This document shows positions 9,731-23,040 of a DNA stretch of 64,000 nt, one piece after another. The position numbers and the translations under genes are program-made. This DNA is from Takakia lepidozioides (lineage: Eukaryota; Streptophyta; Takakiopsida; Takakiales; Takakiaceae). The stretch covers positions 51,912,042-51,976,041 of the forward strand of contig CM060734.1 of assembly GCA_030704615.1 (NCBI GenBank), in the 5' to 3' direction. The notes below the pieces were generated by a model that searched no databases, was not told the origin of the DNA, and saw nothing but the letters and a program-made list of their open reading frames with translations. Every line of letters starts with the position of its first letter. Position 1 is the first letter of the stretch.

Positions 9731-12700
9731 TTACTTTTGGCCATCCAATTCTCTGGGTTGCGCTCTTCTTAATTTGGCAGACCAGTAATGGTTGAACAAG
9801 CTTCCTGGACTGCAGCCAGCAAACTGCTTAGGGAACTTTGAGATCATTTTCTCATTTTGGGTTATGTGAAACTCTGTCAACCAGGAGAGACAACCGGCCG
9901 CAATATCCTTGCAAGGTGCCCGGCTAGGTGAGTGCATCCCTTGCCACTCGTCTTCATCTTCCCCTGGCGCAACCCCCCCTTGGATTGACTGGAGAACTCC
10001 TTCCACACCTTGGTCAACATGTGGTGTTGAGATGGGTGCCTGGTTTGATTCATCGCCTGAGAGAGAGCTGCTTGCTGGCCCCTCTCTCTCTTGGTCTAGA
10101 TTTTGGGGGCTAGAAGGACACTCGCGCACCATTCCTGCTTGCGCGGAGTCAGTGTCACTGGGTCGCATTGGTACATTTGGTAGGTACTCTTGTCTCCTGT
10201 AAGATATGCATTTCCATCATTCTTAGGCTTTCACGCCATGCTTGTTGAAGATATTATACTTCATATCTTGCTAAGGAAAGCATTGTTTAAATTTGTAGAC
10301 TTCTAGTCATAAAATTTGGCAAGTCAAAACACGGCGAAGACGAGACGAGACAACAGAAGAAATACAAGACATCATGGTGCTTCTTGCCTCCCCTGCTAGC
10401 CGATTCATAGAAGATTGATATCTCGCCATAGGCATTTCAACCAAGTTTCATATGATGGATGTGGAGAATGCCGACCTGTACTTCGTGCACTTCTCTGCAT
10501 TGGGCAGCTGCTGAATCAGCCGGGCAATGGTGGGGTTTGCATATCCGAAGTACTCTGGCCCTGTACATAAAGCCAGAACCAATTTGACTCAAGATAGGCC
10601 CCTAGCATAGTCATTTGATAACCCTACCTCACCTCCGCTAAAATTACAATTACGTAGAACCACAAAAACAGATTGTGAGGTAATCTCCAGTAAATAACTG
10701 AAAACTGAGCCAGTTGGCAACTTGCTAACAGATCTACAAGTACTTCAACCAAGGCAGTACGACACCAGCCTGGATGGCCCCTGGCAGAAACCTACTGGAG
10801 ATCAGGTGAGATATCAGAAATGAAATGAAATGAAATGGTGCTTTATAACGTCCGCGGAAAGCTCATAGAGCTTATGGGACAAAAAAAGAAAGATTTCAGT
10901 CAGGATGTCAGACTCTCTTCTTTATAACCTGAAACATTGGCAAAGGTCTTCTTTCCACCCTCCTCAATTCGCAGTGCCCCTACACGCTTCACGACCACAG
11001 TCCAAACTGCAGTGGCTGATATACCCACTACTGGGTTGTTCTGATCATCCTCTGTAAGCAAAATCCATCCCAAGTTAGAAATCGTCTTGTAAGGAACTAT
11101 TAGGGACCATTGCTTAGGTACCTTACCAATTTGGCCATGCTAGCATTCAATTTGTACTCACAACCCTCTTCAGGGAATATTTGTCCCTGGTATCAGTTAG
11201 CCCTGATTGGAGAGTTTGGCAACAGGGTTCTGACTGCATCAAGAATGTTATGAGGGCAACTATTCAGTTCATGCTCCGCTGATGATGAGCATTGTCACAT
11301 GCTATGCTTTTATGCAAAATAGAGGAGTACATAGAGGAAAGGCGATCACTCAGCAGACTTTGTGTGCTGTAGCCTTGTGGCTGGTAGACTACAGGACCCA
11401 CTCTGATAACTTTCACTAAGAGCATGGATTGAGCAGAAAGCAAGTAGAGCTTGGGGAAAACAATCATGGAGAACAGAATACTATTGCTGAAGATTTGCTC
11501 CAGTTGCCTCAGTTACAAAAAAATGATTCTAATTTTTCAATTTGTCAGTCCGTTGCTGTGTAAATACCAGCCGAGCAACAACACACAGGCAGTGGCATAC
11601 ACCTCCAAAAAGGAAAAAAGGGGGCACGGCAGAAAACCAGACTGTTCTCCTCACAGTTCACTTACTTAACCTTGTATCTAGGTAAAGATTGTACTCATAA
11701 GACGTTGTTTGCCGTAGCCTTGTGGCCATTGACCCTATCTAGGTAAAGAGAGTTAGTCTGGGGTGAGAATGAATGGAGAGAAACTATTACATCTGTCGCA
11801 TGCACAGGGGGCCAATGAGAGGCAAACAACATCATTGCATCCATGGGGGCAGGAGGGAGGGGAGAGACACCTGGAGTGAGTCGAAACTCGGGGGCTTGCC
11901 CATCATCAATTATTTCACACCTGTCCGATAAGACAGCACAGTCAAGCAACCCAGATGATCTTTAGACAAGTGATAACAGAAAAATACGATAATAGGAGGC
12001 AAAATGTGACTTTCAGCTTGGAGGACCTGATTGATGACCAGACTAAGTTTCTTGCAAATGATTTTCCACTCACCAGTAGAATATGCGATTCTCTGAGTTG
12101 AGCATACTTGCATAGGCGCGCCGGCTCTTATACCCGGAGGGCCTGCCATGTGCTCACGCTCTCACCAAATTACAAACAAGAAACTTGCCAGGATCACCCA
12201 TAGAACTAAATGTGGTCCATTTTACAAATCCTTAGTTTTTTGCACCTAACACTGACATTGCATCAGGCAAGGGCTCTCCCCTTTCAAACAAGTTCAAATA
12301 AGGACCAAAAAAGATTTCTTTATCACATACTCCCAGCCAGGTCTTGTTTATGTAACATGATGAGGTTCATGGTTCATTTCCACTTAAACTGCACAATAGC
12401 TGAATCAAAAACTGATCCCTACCGATACAACACACATACTAAACTACAGAGAAGATAGATTACCAGATGTATTTTTCACTGTGAAAGTTTGGGCGATTCC
12501 AGACAACTTTCCCGAGGTCATAAACCTGGAGACTGGGCCCGAGCTTGATGGGAAGAACTGGACGGCCATGGGTATCCCGCAGAACTTCCTCACATCGGCG
12601 ACGTTTGTTCACAGGTGCAAATTCTGATTGCTTCTCCGGAAGCACTGGATGAGGGACTGTGAGGGCTACCTCTGCTTTGACAACAGAACGTAACCTTTGT

Positions 12701-14213
12701 CAGATTGATCACCGATGCACAAATAGATATTATATAAATATATATAGCATGTGAATGTCATATAGCCCATTCTTGATATAGAGATACAGACAGAAGAAGT
12801 AAAAGAAGAAAAAATGTATCATTACCACAAAAATACAAAGCCTTTTTTCACCATGGAAACCAGATCAGTTGTAAGCTAGACTGACTCACTCTCTTCAACA
12901 AATTTGGGCTCAGATCCTGCAGCATAAATTGCATTTGCGAGATCCTCCTGGCCACGAGTCTTGTCACGAGTTTGCCTTGCCACGGCCTCCAGCTCTCGCC
13001 ATACTTTTTTGTACAGCTCCTTCCGTGCAGCAGACCTGGTCCAGATCAAATCCACTATTAGCTTGATAGCAGTATGTTAGTATGGAGCCAGAGTTCTATA
13101 AGACTAGTGAAAGGACAGCAAAGAGACAGGAAAATAGGCAGATTAAGAAAAAAGGAAAAAGAAGGGGAGTCGGACAGCACCACTTCCCCAGCCTCAAAAC
13201 CCACAACAAAAATCATAGTTACAACATTTGAGATAGTGCAGTCTAGTCTGGAGGAAAAGCAGAACCCACATGTCTGCAGTCAGAGGAAAAATGGAAGCGT
13301 CGTTTCTTTCAGTAAAATCCTGCAACCGTGCAACGCACTGCACTCAAGAGATACAAGCACGTTTATGTCAGTCAATGCATGTGAAAGCACTTGCACTATG
13401 GCCCATAGTCACGATAAAACACTCTGTAGCATGAACTGACTGCAACCAAAAGAGACCAGGGCAATTGACTTACTGGACTCCTGGTTCCTGTTGACAGTAA
13501 AAGTTGAAGTACCAGGGACCTAGCTTGCTTTTCATGCATTTGACACTAAATTGGAAGAAGCTCTACAGCGTTGTACAATAGATGAATGGTGGCTTGATAC
13601 AAAATACGTTACCTTGGATGCAGTGTTTAGATAATCACTTGGCAGTTCCTCTGCTATAAATGCACCCCTGCAAGTGGAGAATAGAAACAATCAAACTCAA
13701 CCCTAATCTTCCATCCAAATGGTTGTCACCCAGTTGAATCCCTATACAGCCCATAGTGCTACTATTTATGGATAACTTTATTGAGTCAACATATTGGACA
13801 TTGCTAACTACGTTGGCACTGACCTTGACCCTGGATGCAACATTACGTGCAAGCACTGAGCTCATGATGTGGTGGAACAAAACTAGGGGTTGGATATCAG
13901 GATAAAAGGGTCCTAGAGCTATGGCTGTGGAAGGAAGTTTGAAGCACTCTAACCTGATAGGAGATAATAATGCAGCCAGACTAGCAGAGTGCCGCTCCAG
14001 GTGCTTTGATGAATGGGTTGGGCTTTTCTTACTGCGAGATGTGCCCACATTGCCTGGACCAGCAAGTGGACTTCCCTGAGAGACAGTGTCATCTGTTTCC
14101 TCCTGCTTACGCTTCTTTCCTGAATGCCGTGACACTGGCCTTTCAGCATTACCACCGGTTGTTTTCCGTGGAGGTGTGCTCAACATACTGTCCGTAGTGG
14201 GATGCACAGAATC
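9731..14213 (-). CDS. FYRN/FYRC-domain nuclear protein (TBRG1-like)
   Basis: Ten exons in consistent phase: 14213-13954, 13667-13608, 13545-13474, 13035-12890, 12671-12464, 12142-12074, 11920-11871, 11051-10929, 10560-10476, 10196-9731 (stop). The first exon encodes a disordered basic stretch (PPRKTTGGNAERPVSRHSGK). The third has a Cys/aromatic segment (KCMKSKLGPWYFNFYCQQ) and the fourth a charged helix. FYRN spans exons 5-7 (RPVLPIKLGPSLQVYDLG, then PSGYKSRRAYASML). FYRC spans exons 7-9 (CEIIDDGQAPEFRL, then NPVVGISATAVW, then GPEYFGYANPTIARLIQQLP). Paired FYRN and FYRC are known from trithorax-type and TBRG1 chromatin proteins; no SET or JmjC domain is visible, so it resembles the stand-alone TBRG1 type. 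Upstream exons may be missing from the model. A 47 bp LINE fragment sits in the intron 11052-11870. Confidence 0.85.
11675..11749 (-). mobile_element. Ultra-short LINE 3'-end insertion with perfect TSD
   Basis: A 47 bp fragment (11689-11735) identical in layout to the LINE 3' terminus (minus strand, ending ...TATGAGTACAA) is bracketed by perfect 14 bp repeats TATCTAGGTAAAGA (11675-11688 and 11736-11749). It lies in an intron of the FYR-domain gene. The TSD is not low-complexity, so this is a genuine, extremely 5'-truncated retrotransposition event. Confidence 0.88.
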
Positions 14214-14317
14214 CTGGTTGTAACAAACAATCCTTATAATAAGATTGATCCTCAATCTACCAATAACACCAGTCACACAAAACTTCTCTAACAACAATCT
14301 GAGCGGCATTTAGCCTC

Positions 14318-17300
14318 TCACCTATGAGATCTCTCAAGCAAGTGTCTAACGTGACTTCTGCTATGTGGCTGCATGAGTAGCTCCCCCAAGTCTCTCCCCT
14401 TCCCTTCTGCTTTCTTGGCTTGCATAGAGGCCCACTTGACCCCAATGTGTTTTGTGAAGGAGTAAAATATTGGTATTCCTTGCTCTAGGCTGTTCTTAAT
14501 GATTTGTCTGATCATCCTCTTTTGCTCACAACAGCCACTGTGCCTGCTTTTGGTAGCTGGATCAGCTGCGTTGCCATACCGAAACAGGGATGTCTGGCTC
14601 AACATAAGCAGAGGACGGTTGAGTTATCTGCTTGAAGTAATTTGGTCGGAAGACCTCTGAGAGTTTTTTTTCCCTTTATATAACTGGCACTATGCACATG
14701 TGAATTTACAACACTTCCATGATCCACAATATGCACATGTCTCACCCAGAATATATTTGCATAGTGACCTTTGCAATGTGTCAGTATGTGCCAGAACATC
14801 TGAGCCAATGTTTATCATGATGGCACAGCTGGTCAGAAATATTGAGGTTGTGAGAACTGATACCAGCGAAAAATATGGACCACGGGAGGCTTTCTGGTTT
14901 GCAAATTGAGTCTCAGACTGGAGTCCAAAGATAAGTCCTCCACTCACCTGGCCTGGAGGACCTGCTTCAACTCCAGAAGCTTCATCCCCATCTGCAGTTG
15001 TAGAAACCAAGTCCCTGCTTTCCAAAGGACGCAGTGTGTGCAACCAAAACCTTCCCTCCCTCCAGACAAACAAGTGTGTAACATTGATTGCATCTTCCTC
15101 TGTGGAAAGCGCAAGAACCAACTTGCTGGCTAGAGTGTTATCCTGGTTCTTCAGTGTCTCCCAAATCTTGGCAGCTGGTCCTCTGTGAAAGACCTCAAGT
15201 AGGGTTGCTGAAACAGATGTACAAGGAAAGGCTAAGAGCTGCAAAGTGGAGAGTGATGTCTTTGTGCATTGCAGAGATGCTGTCCTGGCCTTTCTGAAGC
15301 CAGGTGTACCTGGAAAATGAGAGGCCTCACCCGAAACTGCAAAATACCAGCAAGGAGAGACAGTCAGCTCTTCCTTTGTAGTTGGAATAACATGGACTTG
15401 CTCTGTACACGGAACAAACCATTGGTGAAATAAATTCTGAGCTCTGCGAGGTACAAGAAGACCGCCACACACATCAACAGGTGAGCTTCCATATAGATCA
15501 ACACATCTTACATGAGAGCGTGGTGTGACTTTGGTAGAGCACCAGCCGAACATCAGTATCCATGGTGCCAAGTTTTCCATCCTTCAACTCCCTCTCTCTA
15601 AGGGATAGCCTGCCAGTCTCTCCCTCCGTAAATTGCAGAAGCTGAGGAAGCATTCCTCTGATAACTATTGCTGACAGCTCAAGATGGAAATAGGCGAGGT
15701 CCAAAAAGAGATCTAATGCCTGGGCAGGTGGCAGCTTGTAGTAGCTCGTTGCAAGATGAATGTTTGACTGCACCCTCCATGCAAGTTAGTATATTGCTAA
15801 TCACTAAATCCAGGACCAGCACAGCTACTCAACTGAGTTTAAAAATGGAAAAATAGACAGACCCACTACATCACTAAATAATTATCCAAAGACGATGTAT
15901 CCAAAAGTCGGGTGGCAGTGAACTTACATTTGCAGCCACATTGCTGCTCACTAGTGGTTCAACTGAATTGTCCAAGATGCTGAGGTCAAGGAAAACAGCA
16001 TCACAGGTCCCAACATCGTTTTTCTTCATGCTGCTGCTCGCAAGAGCTTCCACCATGAGTTTGTGATACATGTGAACTCTGCTACCTGCACCCCTTCCAG
16101 AAAGAAAGCAAGGCCACATAGTTTCTCTTTTCTCAGTGTGTTTAGAAAACATAGAACCAAAATGAAGTTCATAATATCAAAAGATTCATGAAACTCAAAA
16201 CAGTTTTGGTATTGCTCAGCCACAATCAAGCCTAAAATGCAGTGCAAAGGCCTTTCAAAGCGAGACAAGCTCTAAAAACAGGATGCCATCAAAACACACA
16301 TACTTTTGCTGCACGTAAGAACATCAACCAAATGCACGTACACATATCTAAGAAATAATTGTGCATGACATCATGAAGGGAACCCACTTATTGCATGAGA
16401 CTACTGTCTACTCCAATGATACAAAGCTGTAGGCATGTATGCAATTACCATCTATCATCAAGATGGGCTCATCCAGTGAAACTAGTGGCTGGAAAGATCC
16501 AAGATATTAAACCCAATTTCTAACACCTATCAGGATAATAAGACAGCCATTGACCTATCCTCTCAAATGATCTGGCCTGGCAACACAGACAAAATTGCGA
16601 TGCACTGTCTCAACCCTAAGGAAGTCGGATTTCACAGACTTAGAATGTCCCAATGGCATCATGGAGATCAACCAGTTAACTTACTATGCTTTCTCATGCT
16701 GCATGTGGACGCATCCATGGATGGTTACATGTTCACAATGCAGGCACATGTGGAGTATAAACATATTGATATATGTATGTGAATGAATGTACACACAGTG
16801 CCATGTTCCAGGACTCACAAAGTGTATGGAATGATGACAACTAGCCTCGTCCGCACAGTCTTCCAAATGCTAGCTGCTGGAGTCGTCTCTTCTTCCATGT
16901 GATCAGATGGGCCTCTCTGCGCATCCATGTCCAATCTGCTGTTTCCGGAGGGTTGGAAGAGGAGCCCAATGGCATTCTGTACGACATGCTTGATGTTGTA
17001 ACCACTATCTCCCTCAGGAGCTTTCCAGTGAGCAAGCCCTTGGACAATCTGTTTTTGCATCACGAGACATAAAGCCAGCACATGCTTACAGATTCCTGAG
17101 AACAGAATTGTGCTGGGCACAAAACAATGCCATACTTGGTTGCTGCCTTCAAGGTAAGTTCCAAAATAATGAACTCCAAACCTGGACATTTTCAAGCATA
17201 GGTTTGACTTCCTGTTGACATCAACAAACAGGTGACTGCTTTGAGCGGAAGAATCGCTGAAGAGTTAATATGATAGGAACACAAAAGGAGAATGGAATGT

Positions 17301-17464
17301 GTTGTGTGGAACTTGAACTTACTGCATCCACTGACTGCTGGCCTGGGTCCCAACTGGTGACTGTCTGTACCCTCTTTCCTGTTGCAATAAGAACTGATAG
17401 CTGCACAGCGACAGAATTCACACTCTAACACATCAAAACTGAACTTGCATAACGACATAGACAA
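14318..17464 (-). CDS. Unrecognised multi-exon gene
   Basis: Several minus-strand blocks look like exons. About 17400-17322: LSVLIATGKRVQTVTSWDPG, after an AG acceptor and before a GTAAGT donor. About 17070-16840: IVQGLAHWKAPEGDSGYNIK and following. About 16100-15928: RVHMYHKLMVEALASSSMKK and LDLSILDNSVEPLVSSNVAA. About 15770-15515: LATSYYKLPPAQALDLFLDL to DTDVRLVLYQ, ending CTCAT|GTAAGA. About 15445-14950: IPTTKEELTVSPCWYFAVSG to VWREGRFWLHTLRPLE. Another charged block is at 14605-14318. The composition suggests a helical, repeat-like large protein. I do not recognise the family. Exon order follows position; the last block could belong to the downstream FYR gene. Bounds are approximate. Confidence 0.45.
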
Positions 17465-18535
17465 TGCATGTAATCCTAGGGAGATAAGTACCTTGTTACT
17501 TACAATTTCACTTCATGTCTCTCACCAACAGAAAGTCTGGCTTTTAAACATAAGGAGAATGCGTGGAACTTATTAGAGCAAGTAGTCATTGGAGACATCC
17601 TAAGAGCATTACCTTTGACATATCCTGGAGGGCATGGCCCATGTGGGATATCAACCCCGCTGGAGCCGCTTGTGTTCAACCCACCAGAGTATTGGACACA
17701 GCACAAGATTGCCGTAGCGTTTGTGCACAGCAAAGGCAGTCCCGTTTTGAATTTGAAGTTGGGATATGGGCCACACTTTGAGTGATGGTTTCATGTGGCT
17801 GTGATTGAACAGTCACACTGCCTAGAAAAGGGTATAAAGAGTTACGTACTCATTAGACTTTGCTTGTGTATCCAGCCTCCAGTTTAGTGCAAGATAGGGC
17901 TTGTCTTGAAAGGATCTGTCTATTCCAGACTAGATCAAAAATTTATGGATAGCAACCACCCTCAAGGAAGGAACCATGATTTCAGATAAGAACTCAAAAA
18001 GCTCATAGAAGAAGAGTGGCCCTCACCTGCACCAGTCCCAAAAATCACCACATGCATACGATGTGGGTTAGTGAGGGTGTGCTAGGTGAATGACAGCCCC
18101 TTCTTGCATGCTATAGCTTTCCAAGATGAACCAATAAGTATCATGTCCAATAGCAGAGCACAAACACCACTTGGGTACAAACATGCAACGAAGTACATCA
18201 CTTAGCCCAACCACCTGAAGTGGTCCGTGTAGGAAGAGGCTGGCTGAAGCCAACATCACTGGTACCTCAGGAAGACGGCGCTTAGAAGAAACCTTAAAGT
18301 CTCTTCTTGTAAGATTCTGCTATTTCACTATAGTGCAAAGGCAGCAGCTTACTTACCAGCATTGAACATTTAGGGTAAACCAAGCCTATTTGGAAATCGG
18401 CCGCTGTATGCCCTAGCCATCACTTCAGACCATGTATGCAATAGCAGATAGTGGAAGACATAAAGCCCTAATTCCACTCTGGCTTCAGAAAGGATAATCC
18501 GAAGAAGGACAAAATAGATTATCAAATTTCTCCTT

Positions 18536-18605
18536 TAAGAGAAAGATAAGATTGTACTCATAAGACGTTGTTTGCCGTAGCCTTGAGGCTAAGAGAAAGA
18601 TAAGA
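18536..18605 (-). mobile_element. Ultra-short LINE 3'-end insertion with perfect TSD
   Basis: A 38 bp fragment of the LINE 3' terminus (18552-18589) lies between perfect 16 bp direct repeats TAAGAGAAAGATAAGA (18536-18551 and 18590-18605). It is truncated to the terminal CAAGGCTACGGCAAACAA-type segment, the same part as at 11689. Confidence 0.88.
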
Positions 18606-18641
18606 AAAAGACATGTGTTGCTTTCAACAGTATTAGACAAT

Positions 18642-19110
18642 GTACTCAAGAGATGTTGTTTGCAGTAGACTTGTGGCCATAGACTCCACTCCAGTTTGGG
18701 CAGAACAAGAGGGAACATACACTACCTTTGTGAGGGGCCCACTCCAGTATTCAGACTTACCTTGCTAACTCTTGATTCAGGCTTTCCAGATTTCCTCTAG
18801 AAAGATCTTTACAGAAGCATCAATCTGCTGTGTGTGAGCTGCCCAGCAATTAGACCCCAACAGGGCCATGGCTTTAGGCTCAGCCTCGAAATTTTGAAAG
18901 TTGGCGAACAGAGGTCCTGACTATGTTCTTGATGGACCTGAAGAGGGTCCCTCTCTGATGAGAATACCCCAGACATTGTATCAGAAAATGGATATTGTCT
19001 TGAGGCTGCCCGCACATTGAGCATCAATCTCCCCCCCTCTCTGCATCTGTTTATTGTTCAAAGGTAGACTCCCTGGCCAGAGTTTAAATTTCAGTCTACT
19101 GCCGAAGGTA
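18642..19110 (-). mobile_element. 5'-truncated LINE copy
   Basis: Minus-strand copy running from the 3' terminus (GTACTCAAGAGATGTTGTTT on the plus strand) through the QIDACVK-like and cysteine-finger-like segments to the GTRLKF region near 19105, with stops and frameshifts. A further piece of the 3' end (GCCTTACGGCCATTGACCCC) occurs at about 19160-19183, probably another tiny fragment. Confidence 0.75.
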
Positions 19111-19238
19111 GGTAGGCCATTCAGGTAGGTAGTGCCGTTCCCTGCAAACGTTGGCTTCACATCAGCCTTACGGCCATTGACCCCGCAGGAAACACCCTTC
19201 CAGAACCTTTTGTGGGGTTCGCACCCACAAGGGTCTTT

Positions 19239-19239
<1 letters not shown>

Positions 19240-19272
<33 letters not shown>
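19240..19272. repeat. (GA)n microsatellite
   Basis: Uninterrupted GA dinucleotide run of about 33 bp. A matching (TC)n run occurs at 20107-20139. Confidence 0.95.
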
Positions 19273-19274
<2 letters not shown>

Positions 19275-20103
19275 TGGTCATTACCTTCCCTGCATGTGGT
19301 TGAGCCAAAAGCAAGCGTGCATAGGAAAGCAAGCCCTCCACACACTCTGGCTGCAAGGACCCCGAGACTGCGCCTCCCTTTGGCCCTGCCTCCACAAAAA
19401 CACTCCCTGAAGTCAAAAATTACATTATTGAAAAGAGATGGAAACTCTTAGCCTTTTCCAACATGAGTTGCACACTTAGCGATTGAGCAATTGTCTGTGC
19501 CTACATGAAGCAGCACAGTGGGGCTCCCTCACTTCACATTCACACAATTAAAGCAATGATTGTGGCTGTCAGGTGATTTTTACTGGCAAATGCTCTGAAT
19601 CGTGCGCGACCATGCAAGAGCCCTACTTGAGTGTGTGTGAAGGTAACATCATGAGACAAGGAAATGATGACTTACTCCACTGTTGTTGTTTGCCGAAAAA
19701 GACATGACTTTGAGAAAAAAGACATAATTTGGGAAGAGGGGAGATTGTGTAGTCATAAGTGCAGGCCTAAACCAGCTCAGAATATCCCTTGCTAACCCTT
19801 TCTCTCCCGCTCTTTCTTTCTTTTTCTCTGTTCAAACTCATGCTCCCTTTCCCTCACTCACAAACATACGCTTTTCCTGCTCGCCCATTAAGAGTGTAGC
19901 GGGAATTTGTTTCAACTCGTTCAAAGCAGTGCATTTTGGACTCAACAACTTCTTACAGCGAAGGGAAATCTCTCTTTCGCTCTCCACCTTTCCCCTTTTC
20001 TTGCTTTGACTCTCTTTCCTGTCGTCTCCCTACACCAGCAGTTCAGCAGGAACTACATGCAGTACGGTGCTAAACCTCACTTAACCATTCACGAGTTCCA
20101 ATT

Positions 20104-20142
<39 letters not shown>

Positions 20143-21500
20143 CGTTACGCCAATACAGCGAGCTCACAGAAAAATGTCAGGAGACAGTACACAGGCAAGT
20201 AGTGGAGTACCAGAATGTAACATCATCAACAGAGTGCGTGCCACAGGTCCCCTCGTTCCCGCCTTCCCTGCCATGGCCAGCGCACCCACGCCCTCCGTCT
20301 CCCTGCCTCTCTCCCCCATCACTCCCCTCCACTCACAACCTACCCATGTACACTAATCCCAGCCTTCATCAAAGTAGCTTACTTCCCGTCGCCAGTCACC
20401 ACTTCAAATTGCTGCATACTACATATCTCTGTGATGTGTCTACCCCAAGCCTTCCCACGGGCTTCAGTGTTTCTCCGCCCTCTTCGAGAATAGGACTACT
20501 CGAACAACTTATACTCAAGCAGAGAAGTGGTAAGCGAAACTAGAGTGGAGATTGTGAGAGAGAAGAGAAGAATGGTGAGCTCGGTAGCTGAGTGCCTCTC
20601 GTCTCGCTCACGCTCCTCCGCCATGTGTCTTCCTCTCTCTGTGTTTCTGTTTTCTGTTTCTGTCCGTCCCATTACGTCGCCACTTCTTGGACAGTATTCA
20701 TCCGAACTGAATGCTATCCACGTTCGTTCACGGATGAGACAGGGATGATATCCTCGTACAGTCGAGGCGACGTTCCGACCATGGCCGCTTGTAGCATTAT
20801 TTGTTTTTTTATCCGTTTTAGCATACAAGATCGAGATCGTAGGGATTATAAATAACTGAGTCATGAAATTTAACCCACGATAACATAAAATAAATAAGAA
20901 AAAGAAACAAAATAGCTATAAATGATTATTGCAATTATTTAAAAAGGCGACTTTTATTTTTATTTTATTTCTTACTTCCAAAGACGAGCATCTTACTGAT
21001 CCTTGAAGGGGGAACTTATTAGACTACCTTTCGGGGCAGCAGCAGAGAGAGACAGCACATAGGGGTTTGAAGTTTGAACCCCAGACCTACAGACCAATGC
21101 CTCTCTTGGACATACCTTTTTCTTTTTTTTTTGGACATACTTCACTGTGTCAAAACGGAGATATTACTTTAGGAGGAAGGAGGAGGAGAAGGGGGAGGTA
21201 TGATAAATAAAAATATAATAATGAGAATATATACTGCTATATAAAATTTCCCGAGGCCACCGTCCCTCTCTCATTATAAATTTTAAGAGACAGAGTTTTA
21301 GAGCGATGGAGCGCTCCGTGGTTTGCAGTGAAAGAAGCCAACGGCTCCATCGTCCCGCAGCTAGTTTACTCTGCGTGCGTACTCGGCTCCACCTTCACAG
21401 TTCGTTTCAAGAGGAACGAATCGCATACTCCTCTAGCTTTCAAACGAGGAATCCTCGGTTTCAATCTTAAAACTTAACTCTTTTCATTCTATGCTAAGAA
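19273..21500. other. Intergenic, low-complexity and AT-rich, no supported gene
   Basis: Open frames here are short and pyrimidine- or purine-biased without homology. A (TC)n run lies at 20107-20139. Near 21072-21088 the sequence GTTTGAACCCCAGACCT resembles a tRNA/SINE B box and recurs exactly at 48681-48697. 20870-21250 is strongly AT-rich. Confidence 0.5.
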
Positions 21501-21660
21501 TAAACGAAGGCCTAAAGCTCGGGATGGTTTTCCCGGCCACATCCAAAGCCTGACTTTCGGGGTGATCTCCTCATCACAATCTTCCATCGGAATTGCGCCA
21601 AAGAGAAGAAGATTAATGTAAAATCCAAAGTAATAATAAGCATGAAATGGAAACACTCAC

Positions 21661-22675
21661 CGGGTACAATGGCAGCCAACATGATATGGCCTTTTTTTAT
21701 TGAAAGATACGGAGGGATGTTGTAATTCACCATGGTCACCGGCCAAGTGGAATGATTATATCACTGGACAGAGAATGAGTTGACCCCATCCGAGGAGAAG
21801 CCGAGGCGGACATGTCGTGGGTCCTCCAAGAGAAAAGGCCACAAGGCCACATCTCTTCAGTATGCCTCCATGCTTGTGAATCTTGTGGCCCGCACACCTT
21901 TCCCGGGGGGCTCCGATGCGAGGCGTGCCATCTCATCAGTTATGCCAATGAGGGGCTTCGGTAGTGTGCCTACAATCGCGGGATGATTGGAAAGTAGTGC
22001 ATTTTCTGGCACCATCCCCATGTCGGCCCCATATCATAATCATTGTCATTCATATCTCTAAGTAAAACCTTACGTCTTGTAGCGGTTGCAAAAAGGTAGA
22101 ATGCAATATACAAGTGTATTGTGGCGCGGGTACACCTTGCGCGGGGCTTTCTTCCCTTGAACATCATCCCGATATCGGTCTTTGTTGCACTTTGGACACT
22201 TGGTGAGTTTCGCATCATCTCCGTAGTACAGGATTTTATCACATGGACATGCATGAAAAATCTTATAGCCCATCCCCACAGCATCCAAGGCTGCTCTTGC
22301 CTCTTTTCTTGATCGTGGCATTCTCGGCTTCAAATGTGGGGCAAGGATGTAGTCCGCAATAGTCCGCATTATGGCAGACATACCCACATTGTTTATGCCA
22401 AACCGGATTTGCAAATTCAGCAACAACAAGATGGTTGAAAGTCTACTCACTTTGGCCCCTTCGTATAAGGGAGTTTTGGCTTCTTTTTCCATGTCATTCA
22501 AAGAGTCTGTGTCCTCATCTACCATCTGATGCATTAAAAGGTCCTCCATTGCTGCCACATCCTCATGCATAATTCCATTGTCATTGTTGTCCTCATCATC
22601 GGAGACCGCCATTTCAGACGGGGTCGGGTCTCTTTGATACGCACCCCCCTCCGAAGGAACAAAATCCCGGTTCAT
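21661..22675 (-). pseudogene. TNP2-like CACTA (En/Spm) transposase remnant
   Basis: Transposase of the En/Spm class, which cuts CACTA elements at their terminal inverted repeats. The N-terminal part (22675-22136) is acidic, then has the TNP2 hallmark KIFHACPCDKILYYGDD followed by a CPKCNKDRYR zinc-binding pair. A donor after APRK (CGCAAG|GTGTAC, 22136) and acceptor at 22005 remove about 130 bp and resume with KMHYFPIIPRL, as in the family. Then come two in-frame stops, MRWHASHRSPPGK, DSQAWRH, a frame shift, and WPVTMVNYNIPPYLSIKKGH, ending at a GTGAGT donor (21661). The premature stops and frameshift make this copy inactive. The downstream catalytic part was not found. The SET-domain remnant lies directly upstream on the same strand. 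Confidence 0.85.
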
Positions 22676-23040
22676 GACAAGATCATGAACTTCATGAATT
22701 AATGTCGTGGGATTGTGGCCGGCATCCTAAGATGCCAAAAACAACCATATCATTATCAGTTTCCATACATGGCGTTGTTCATTATCATACAAGATAAAAC
22801 CCAAAGTACACATTATACACACGAGGGGAATACATGCATTGCTTCACCACATGAAGGAGACACTATATAATTCAAAATACCCAAATTCACATATAACGTC
22901 CATACAAACTCCCATGAATATAACATGAAAAACTGCATCCAAATACACATCAATGCCTATGTACATATATACACGGTGGAGGAAGCCACCTCAATGTACA
23001 AAATGTCTTCCTACGTCCATCTACACATCATGAAAGTCGG

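Noticed and set aside
20496-20864. 122-codon minus-strand frame
   Set aside because: Low-complexity Arg/Glu- and Ser/Thr-rich translation of purine/pyrimidine tracts without homology.
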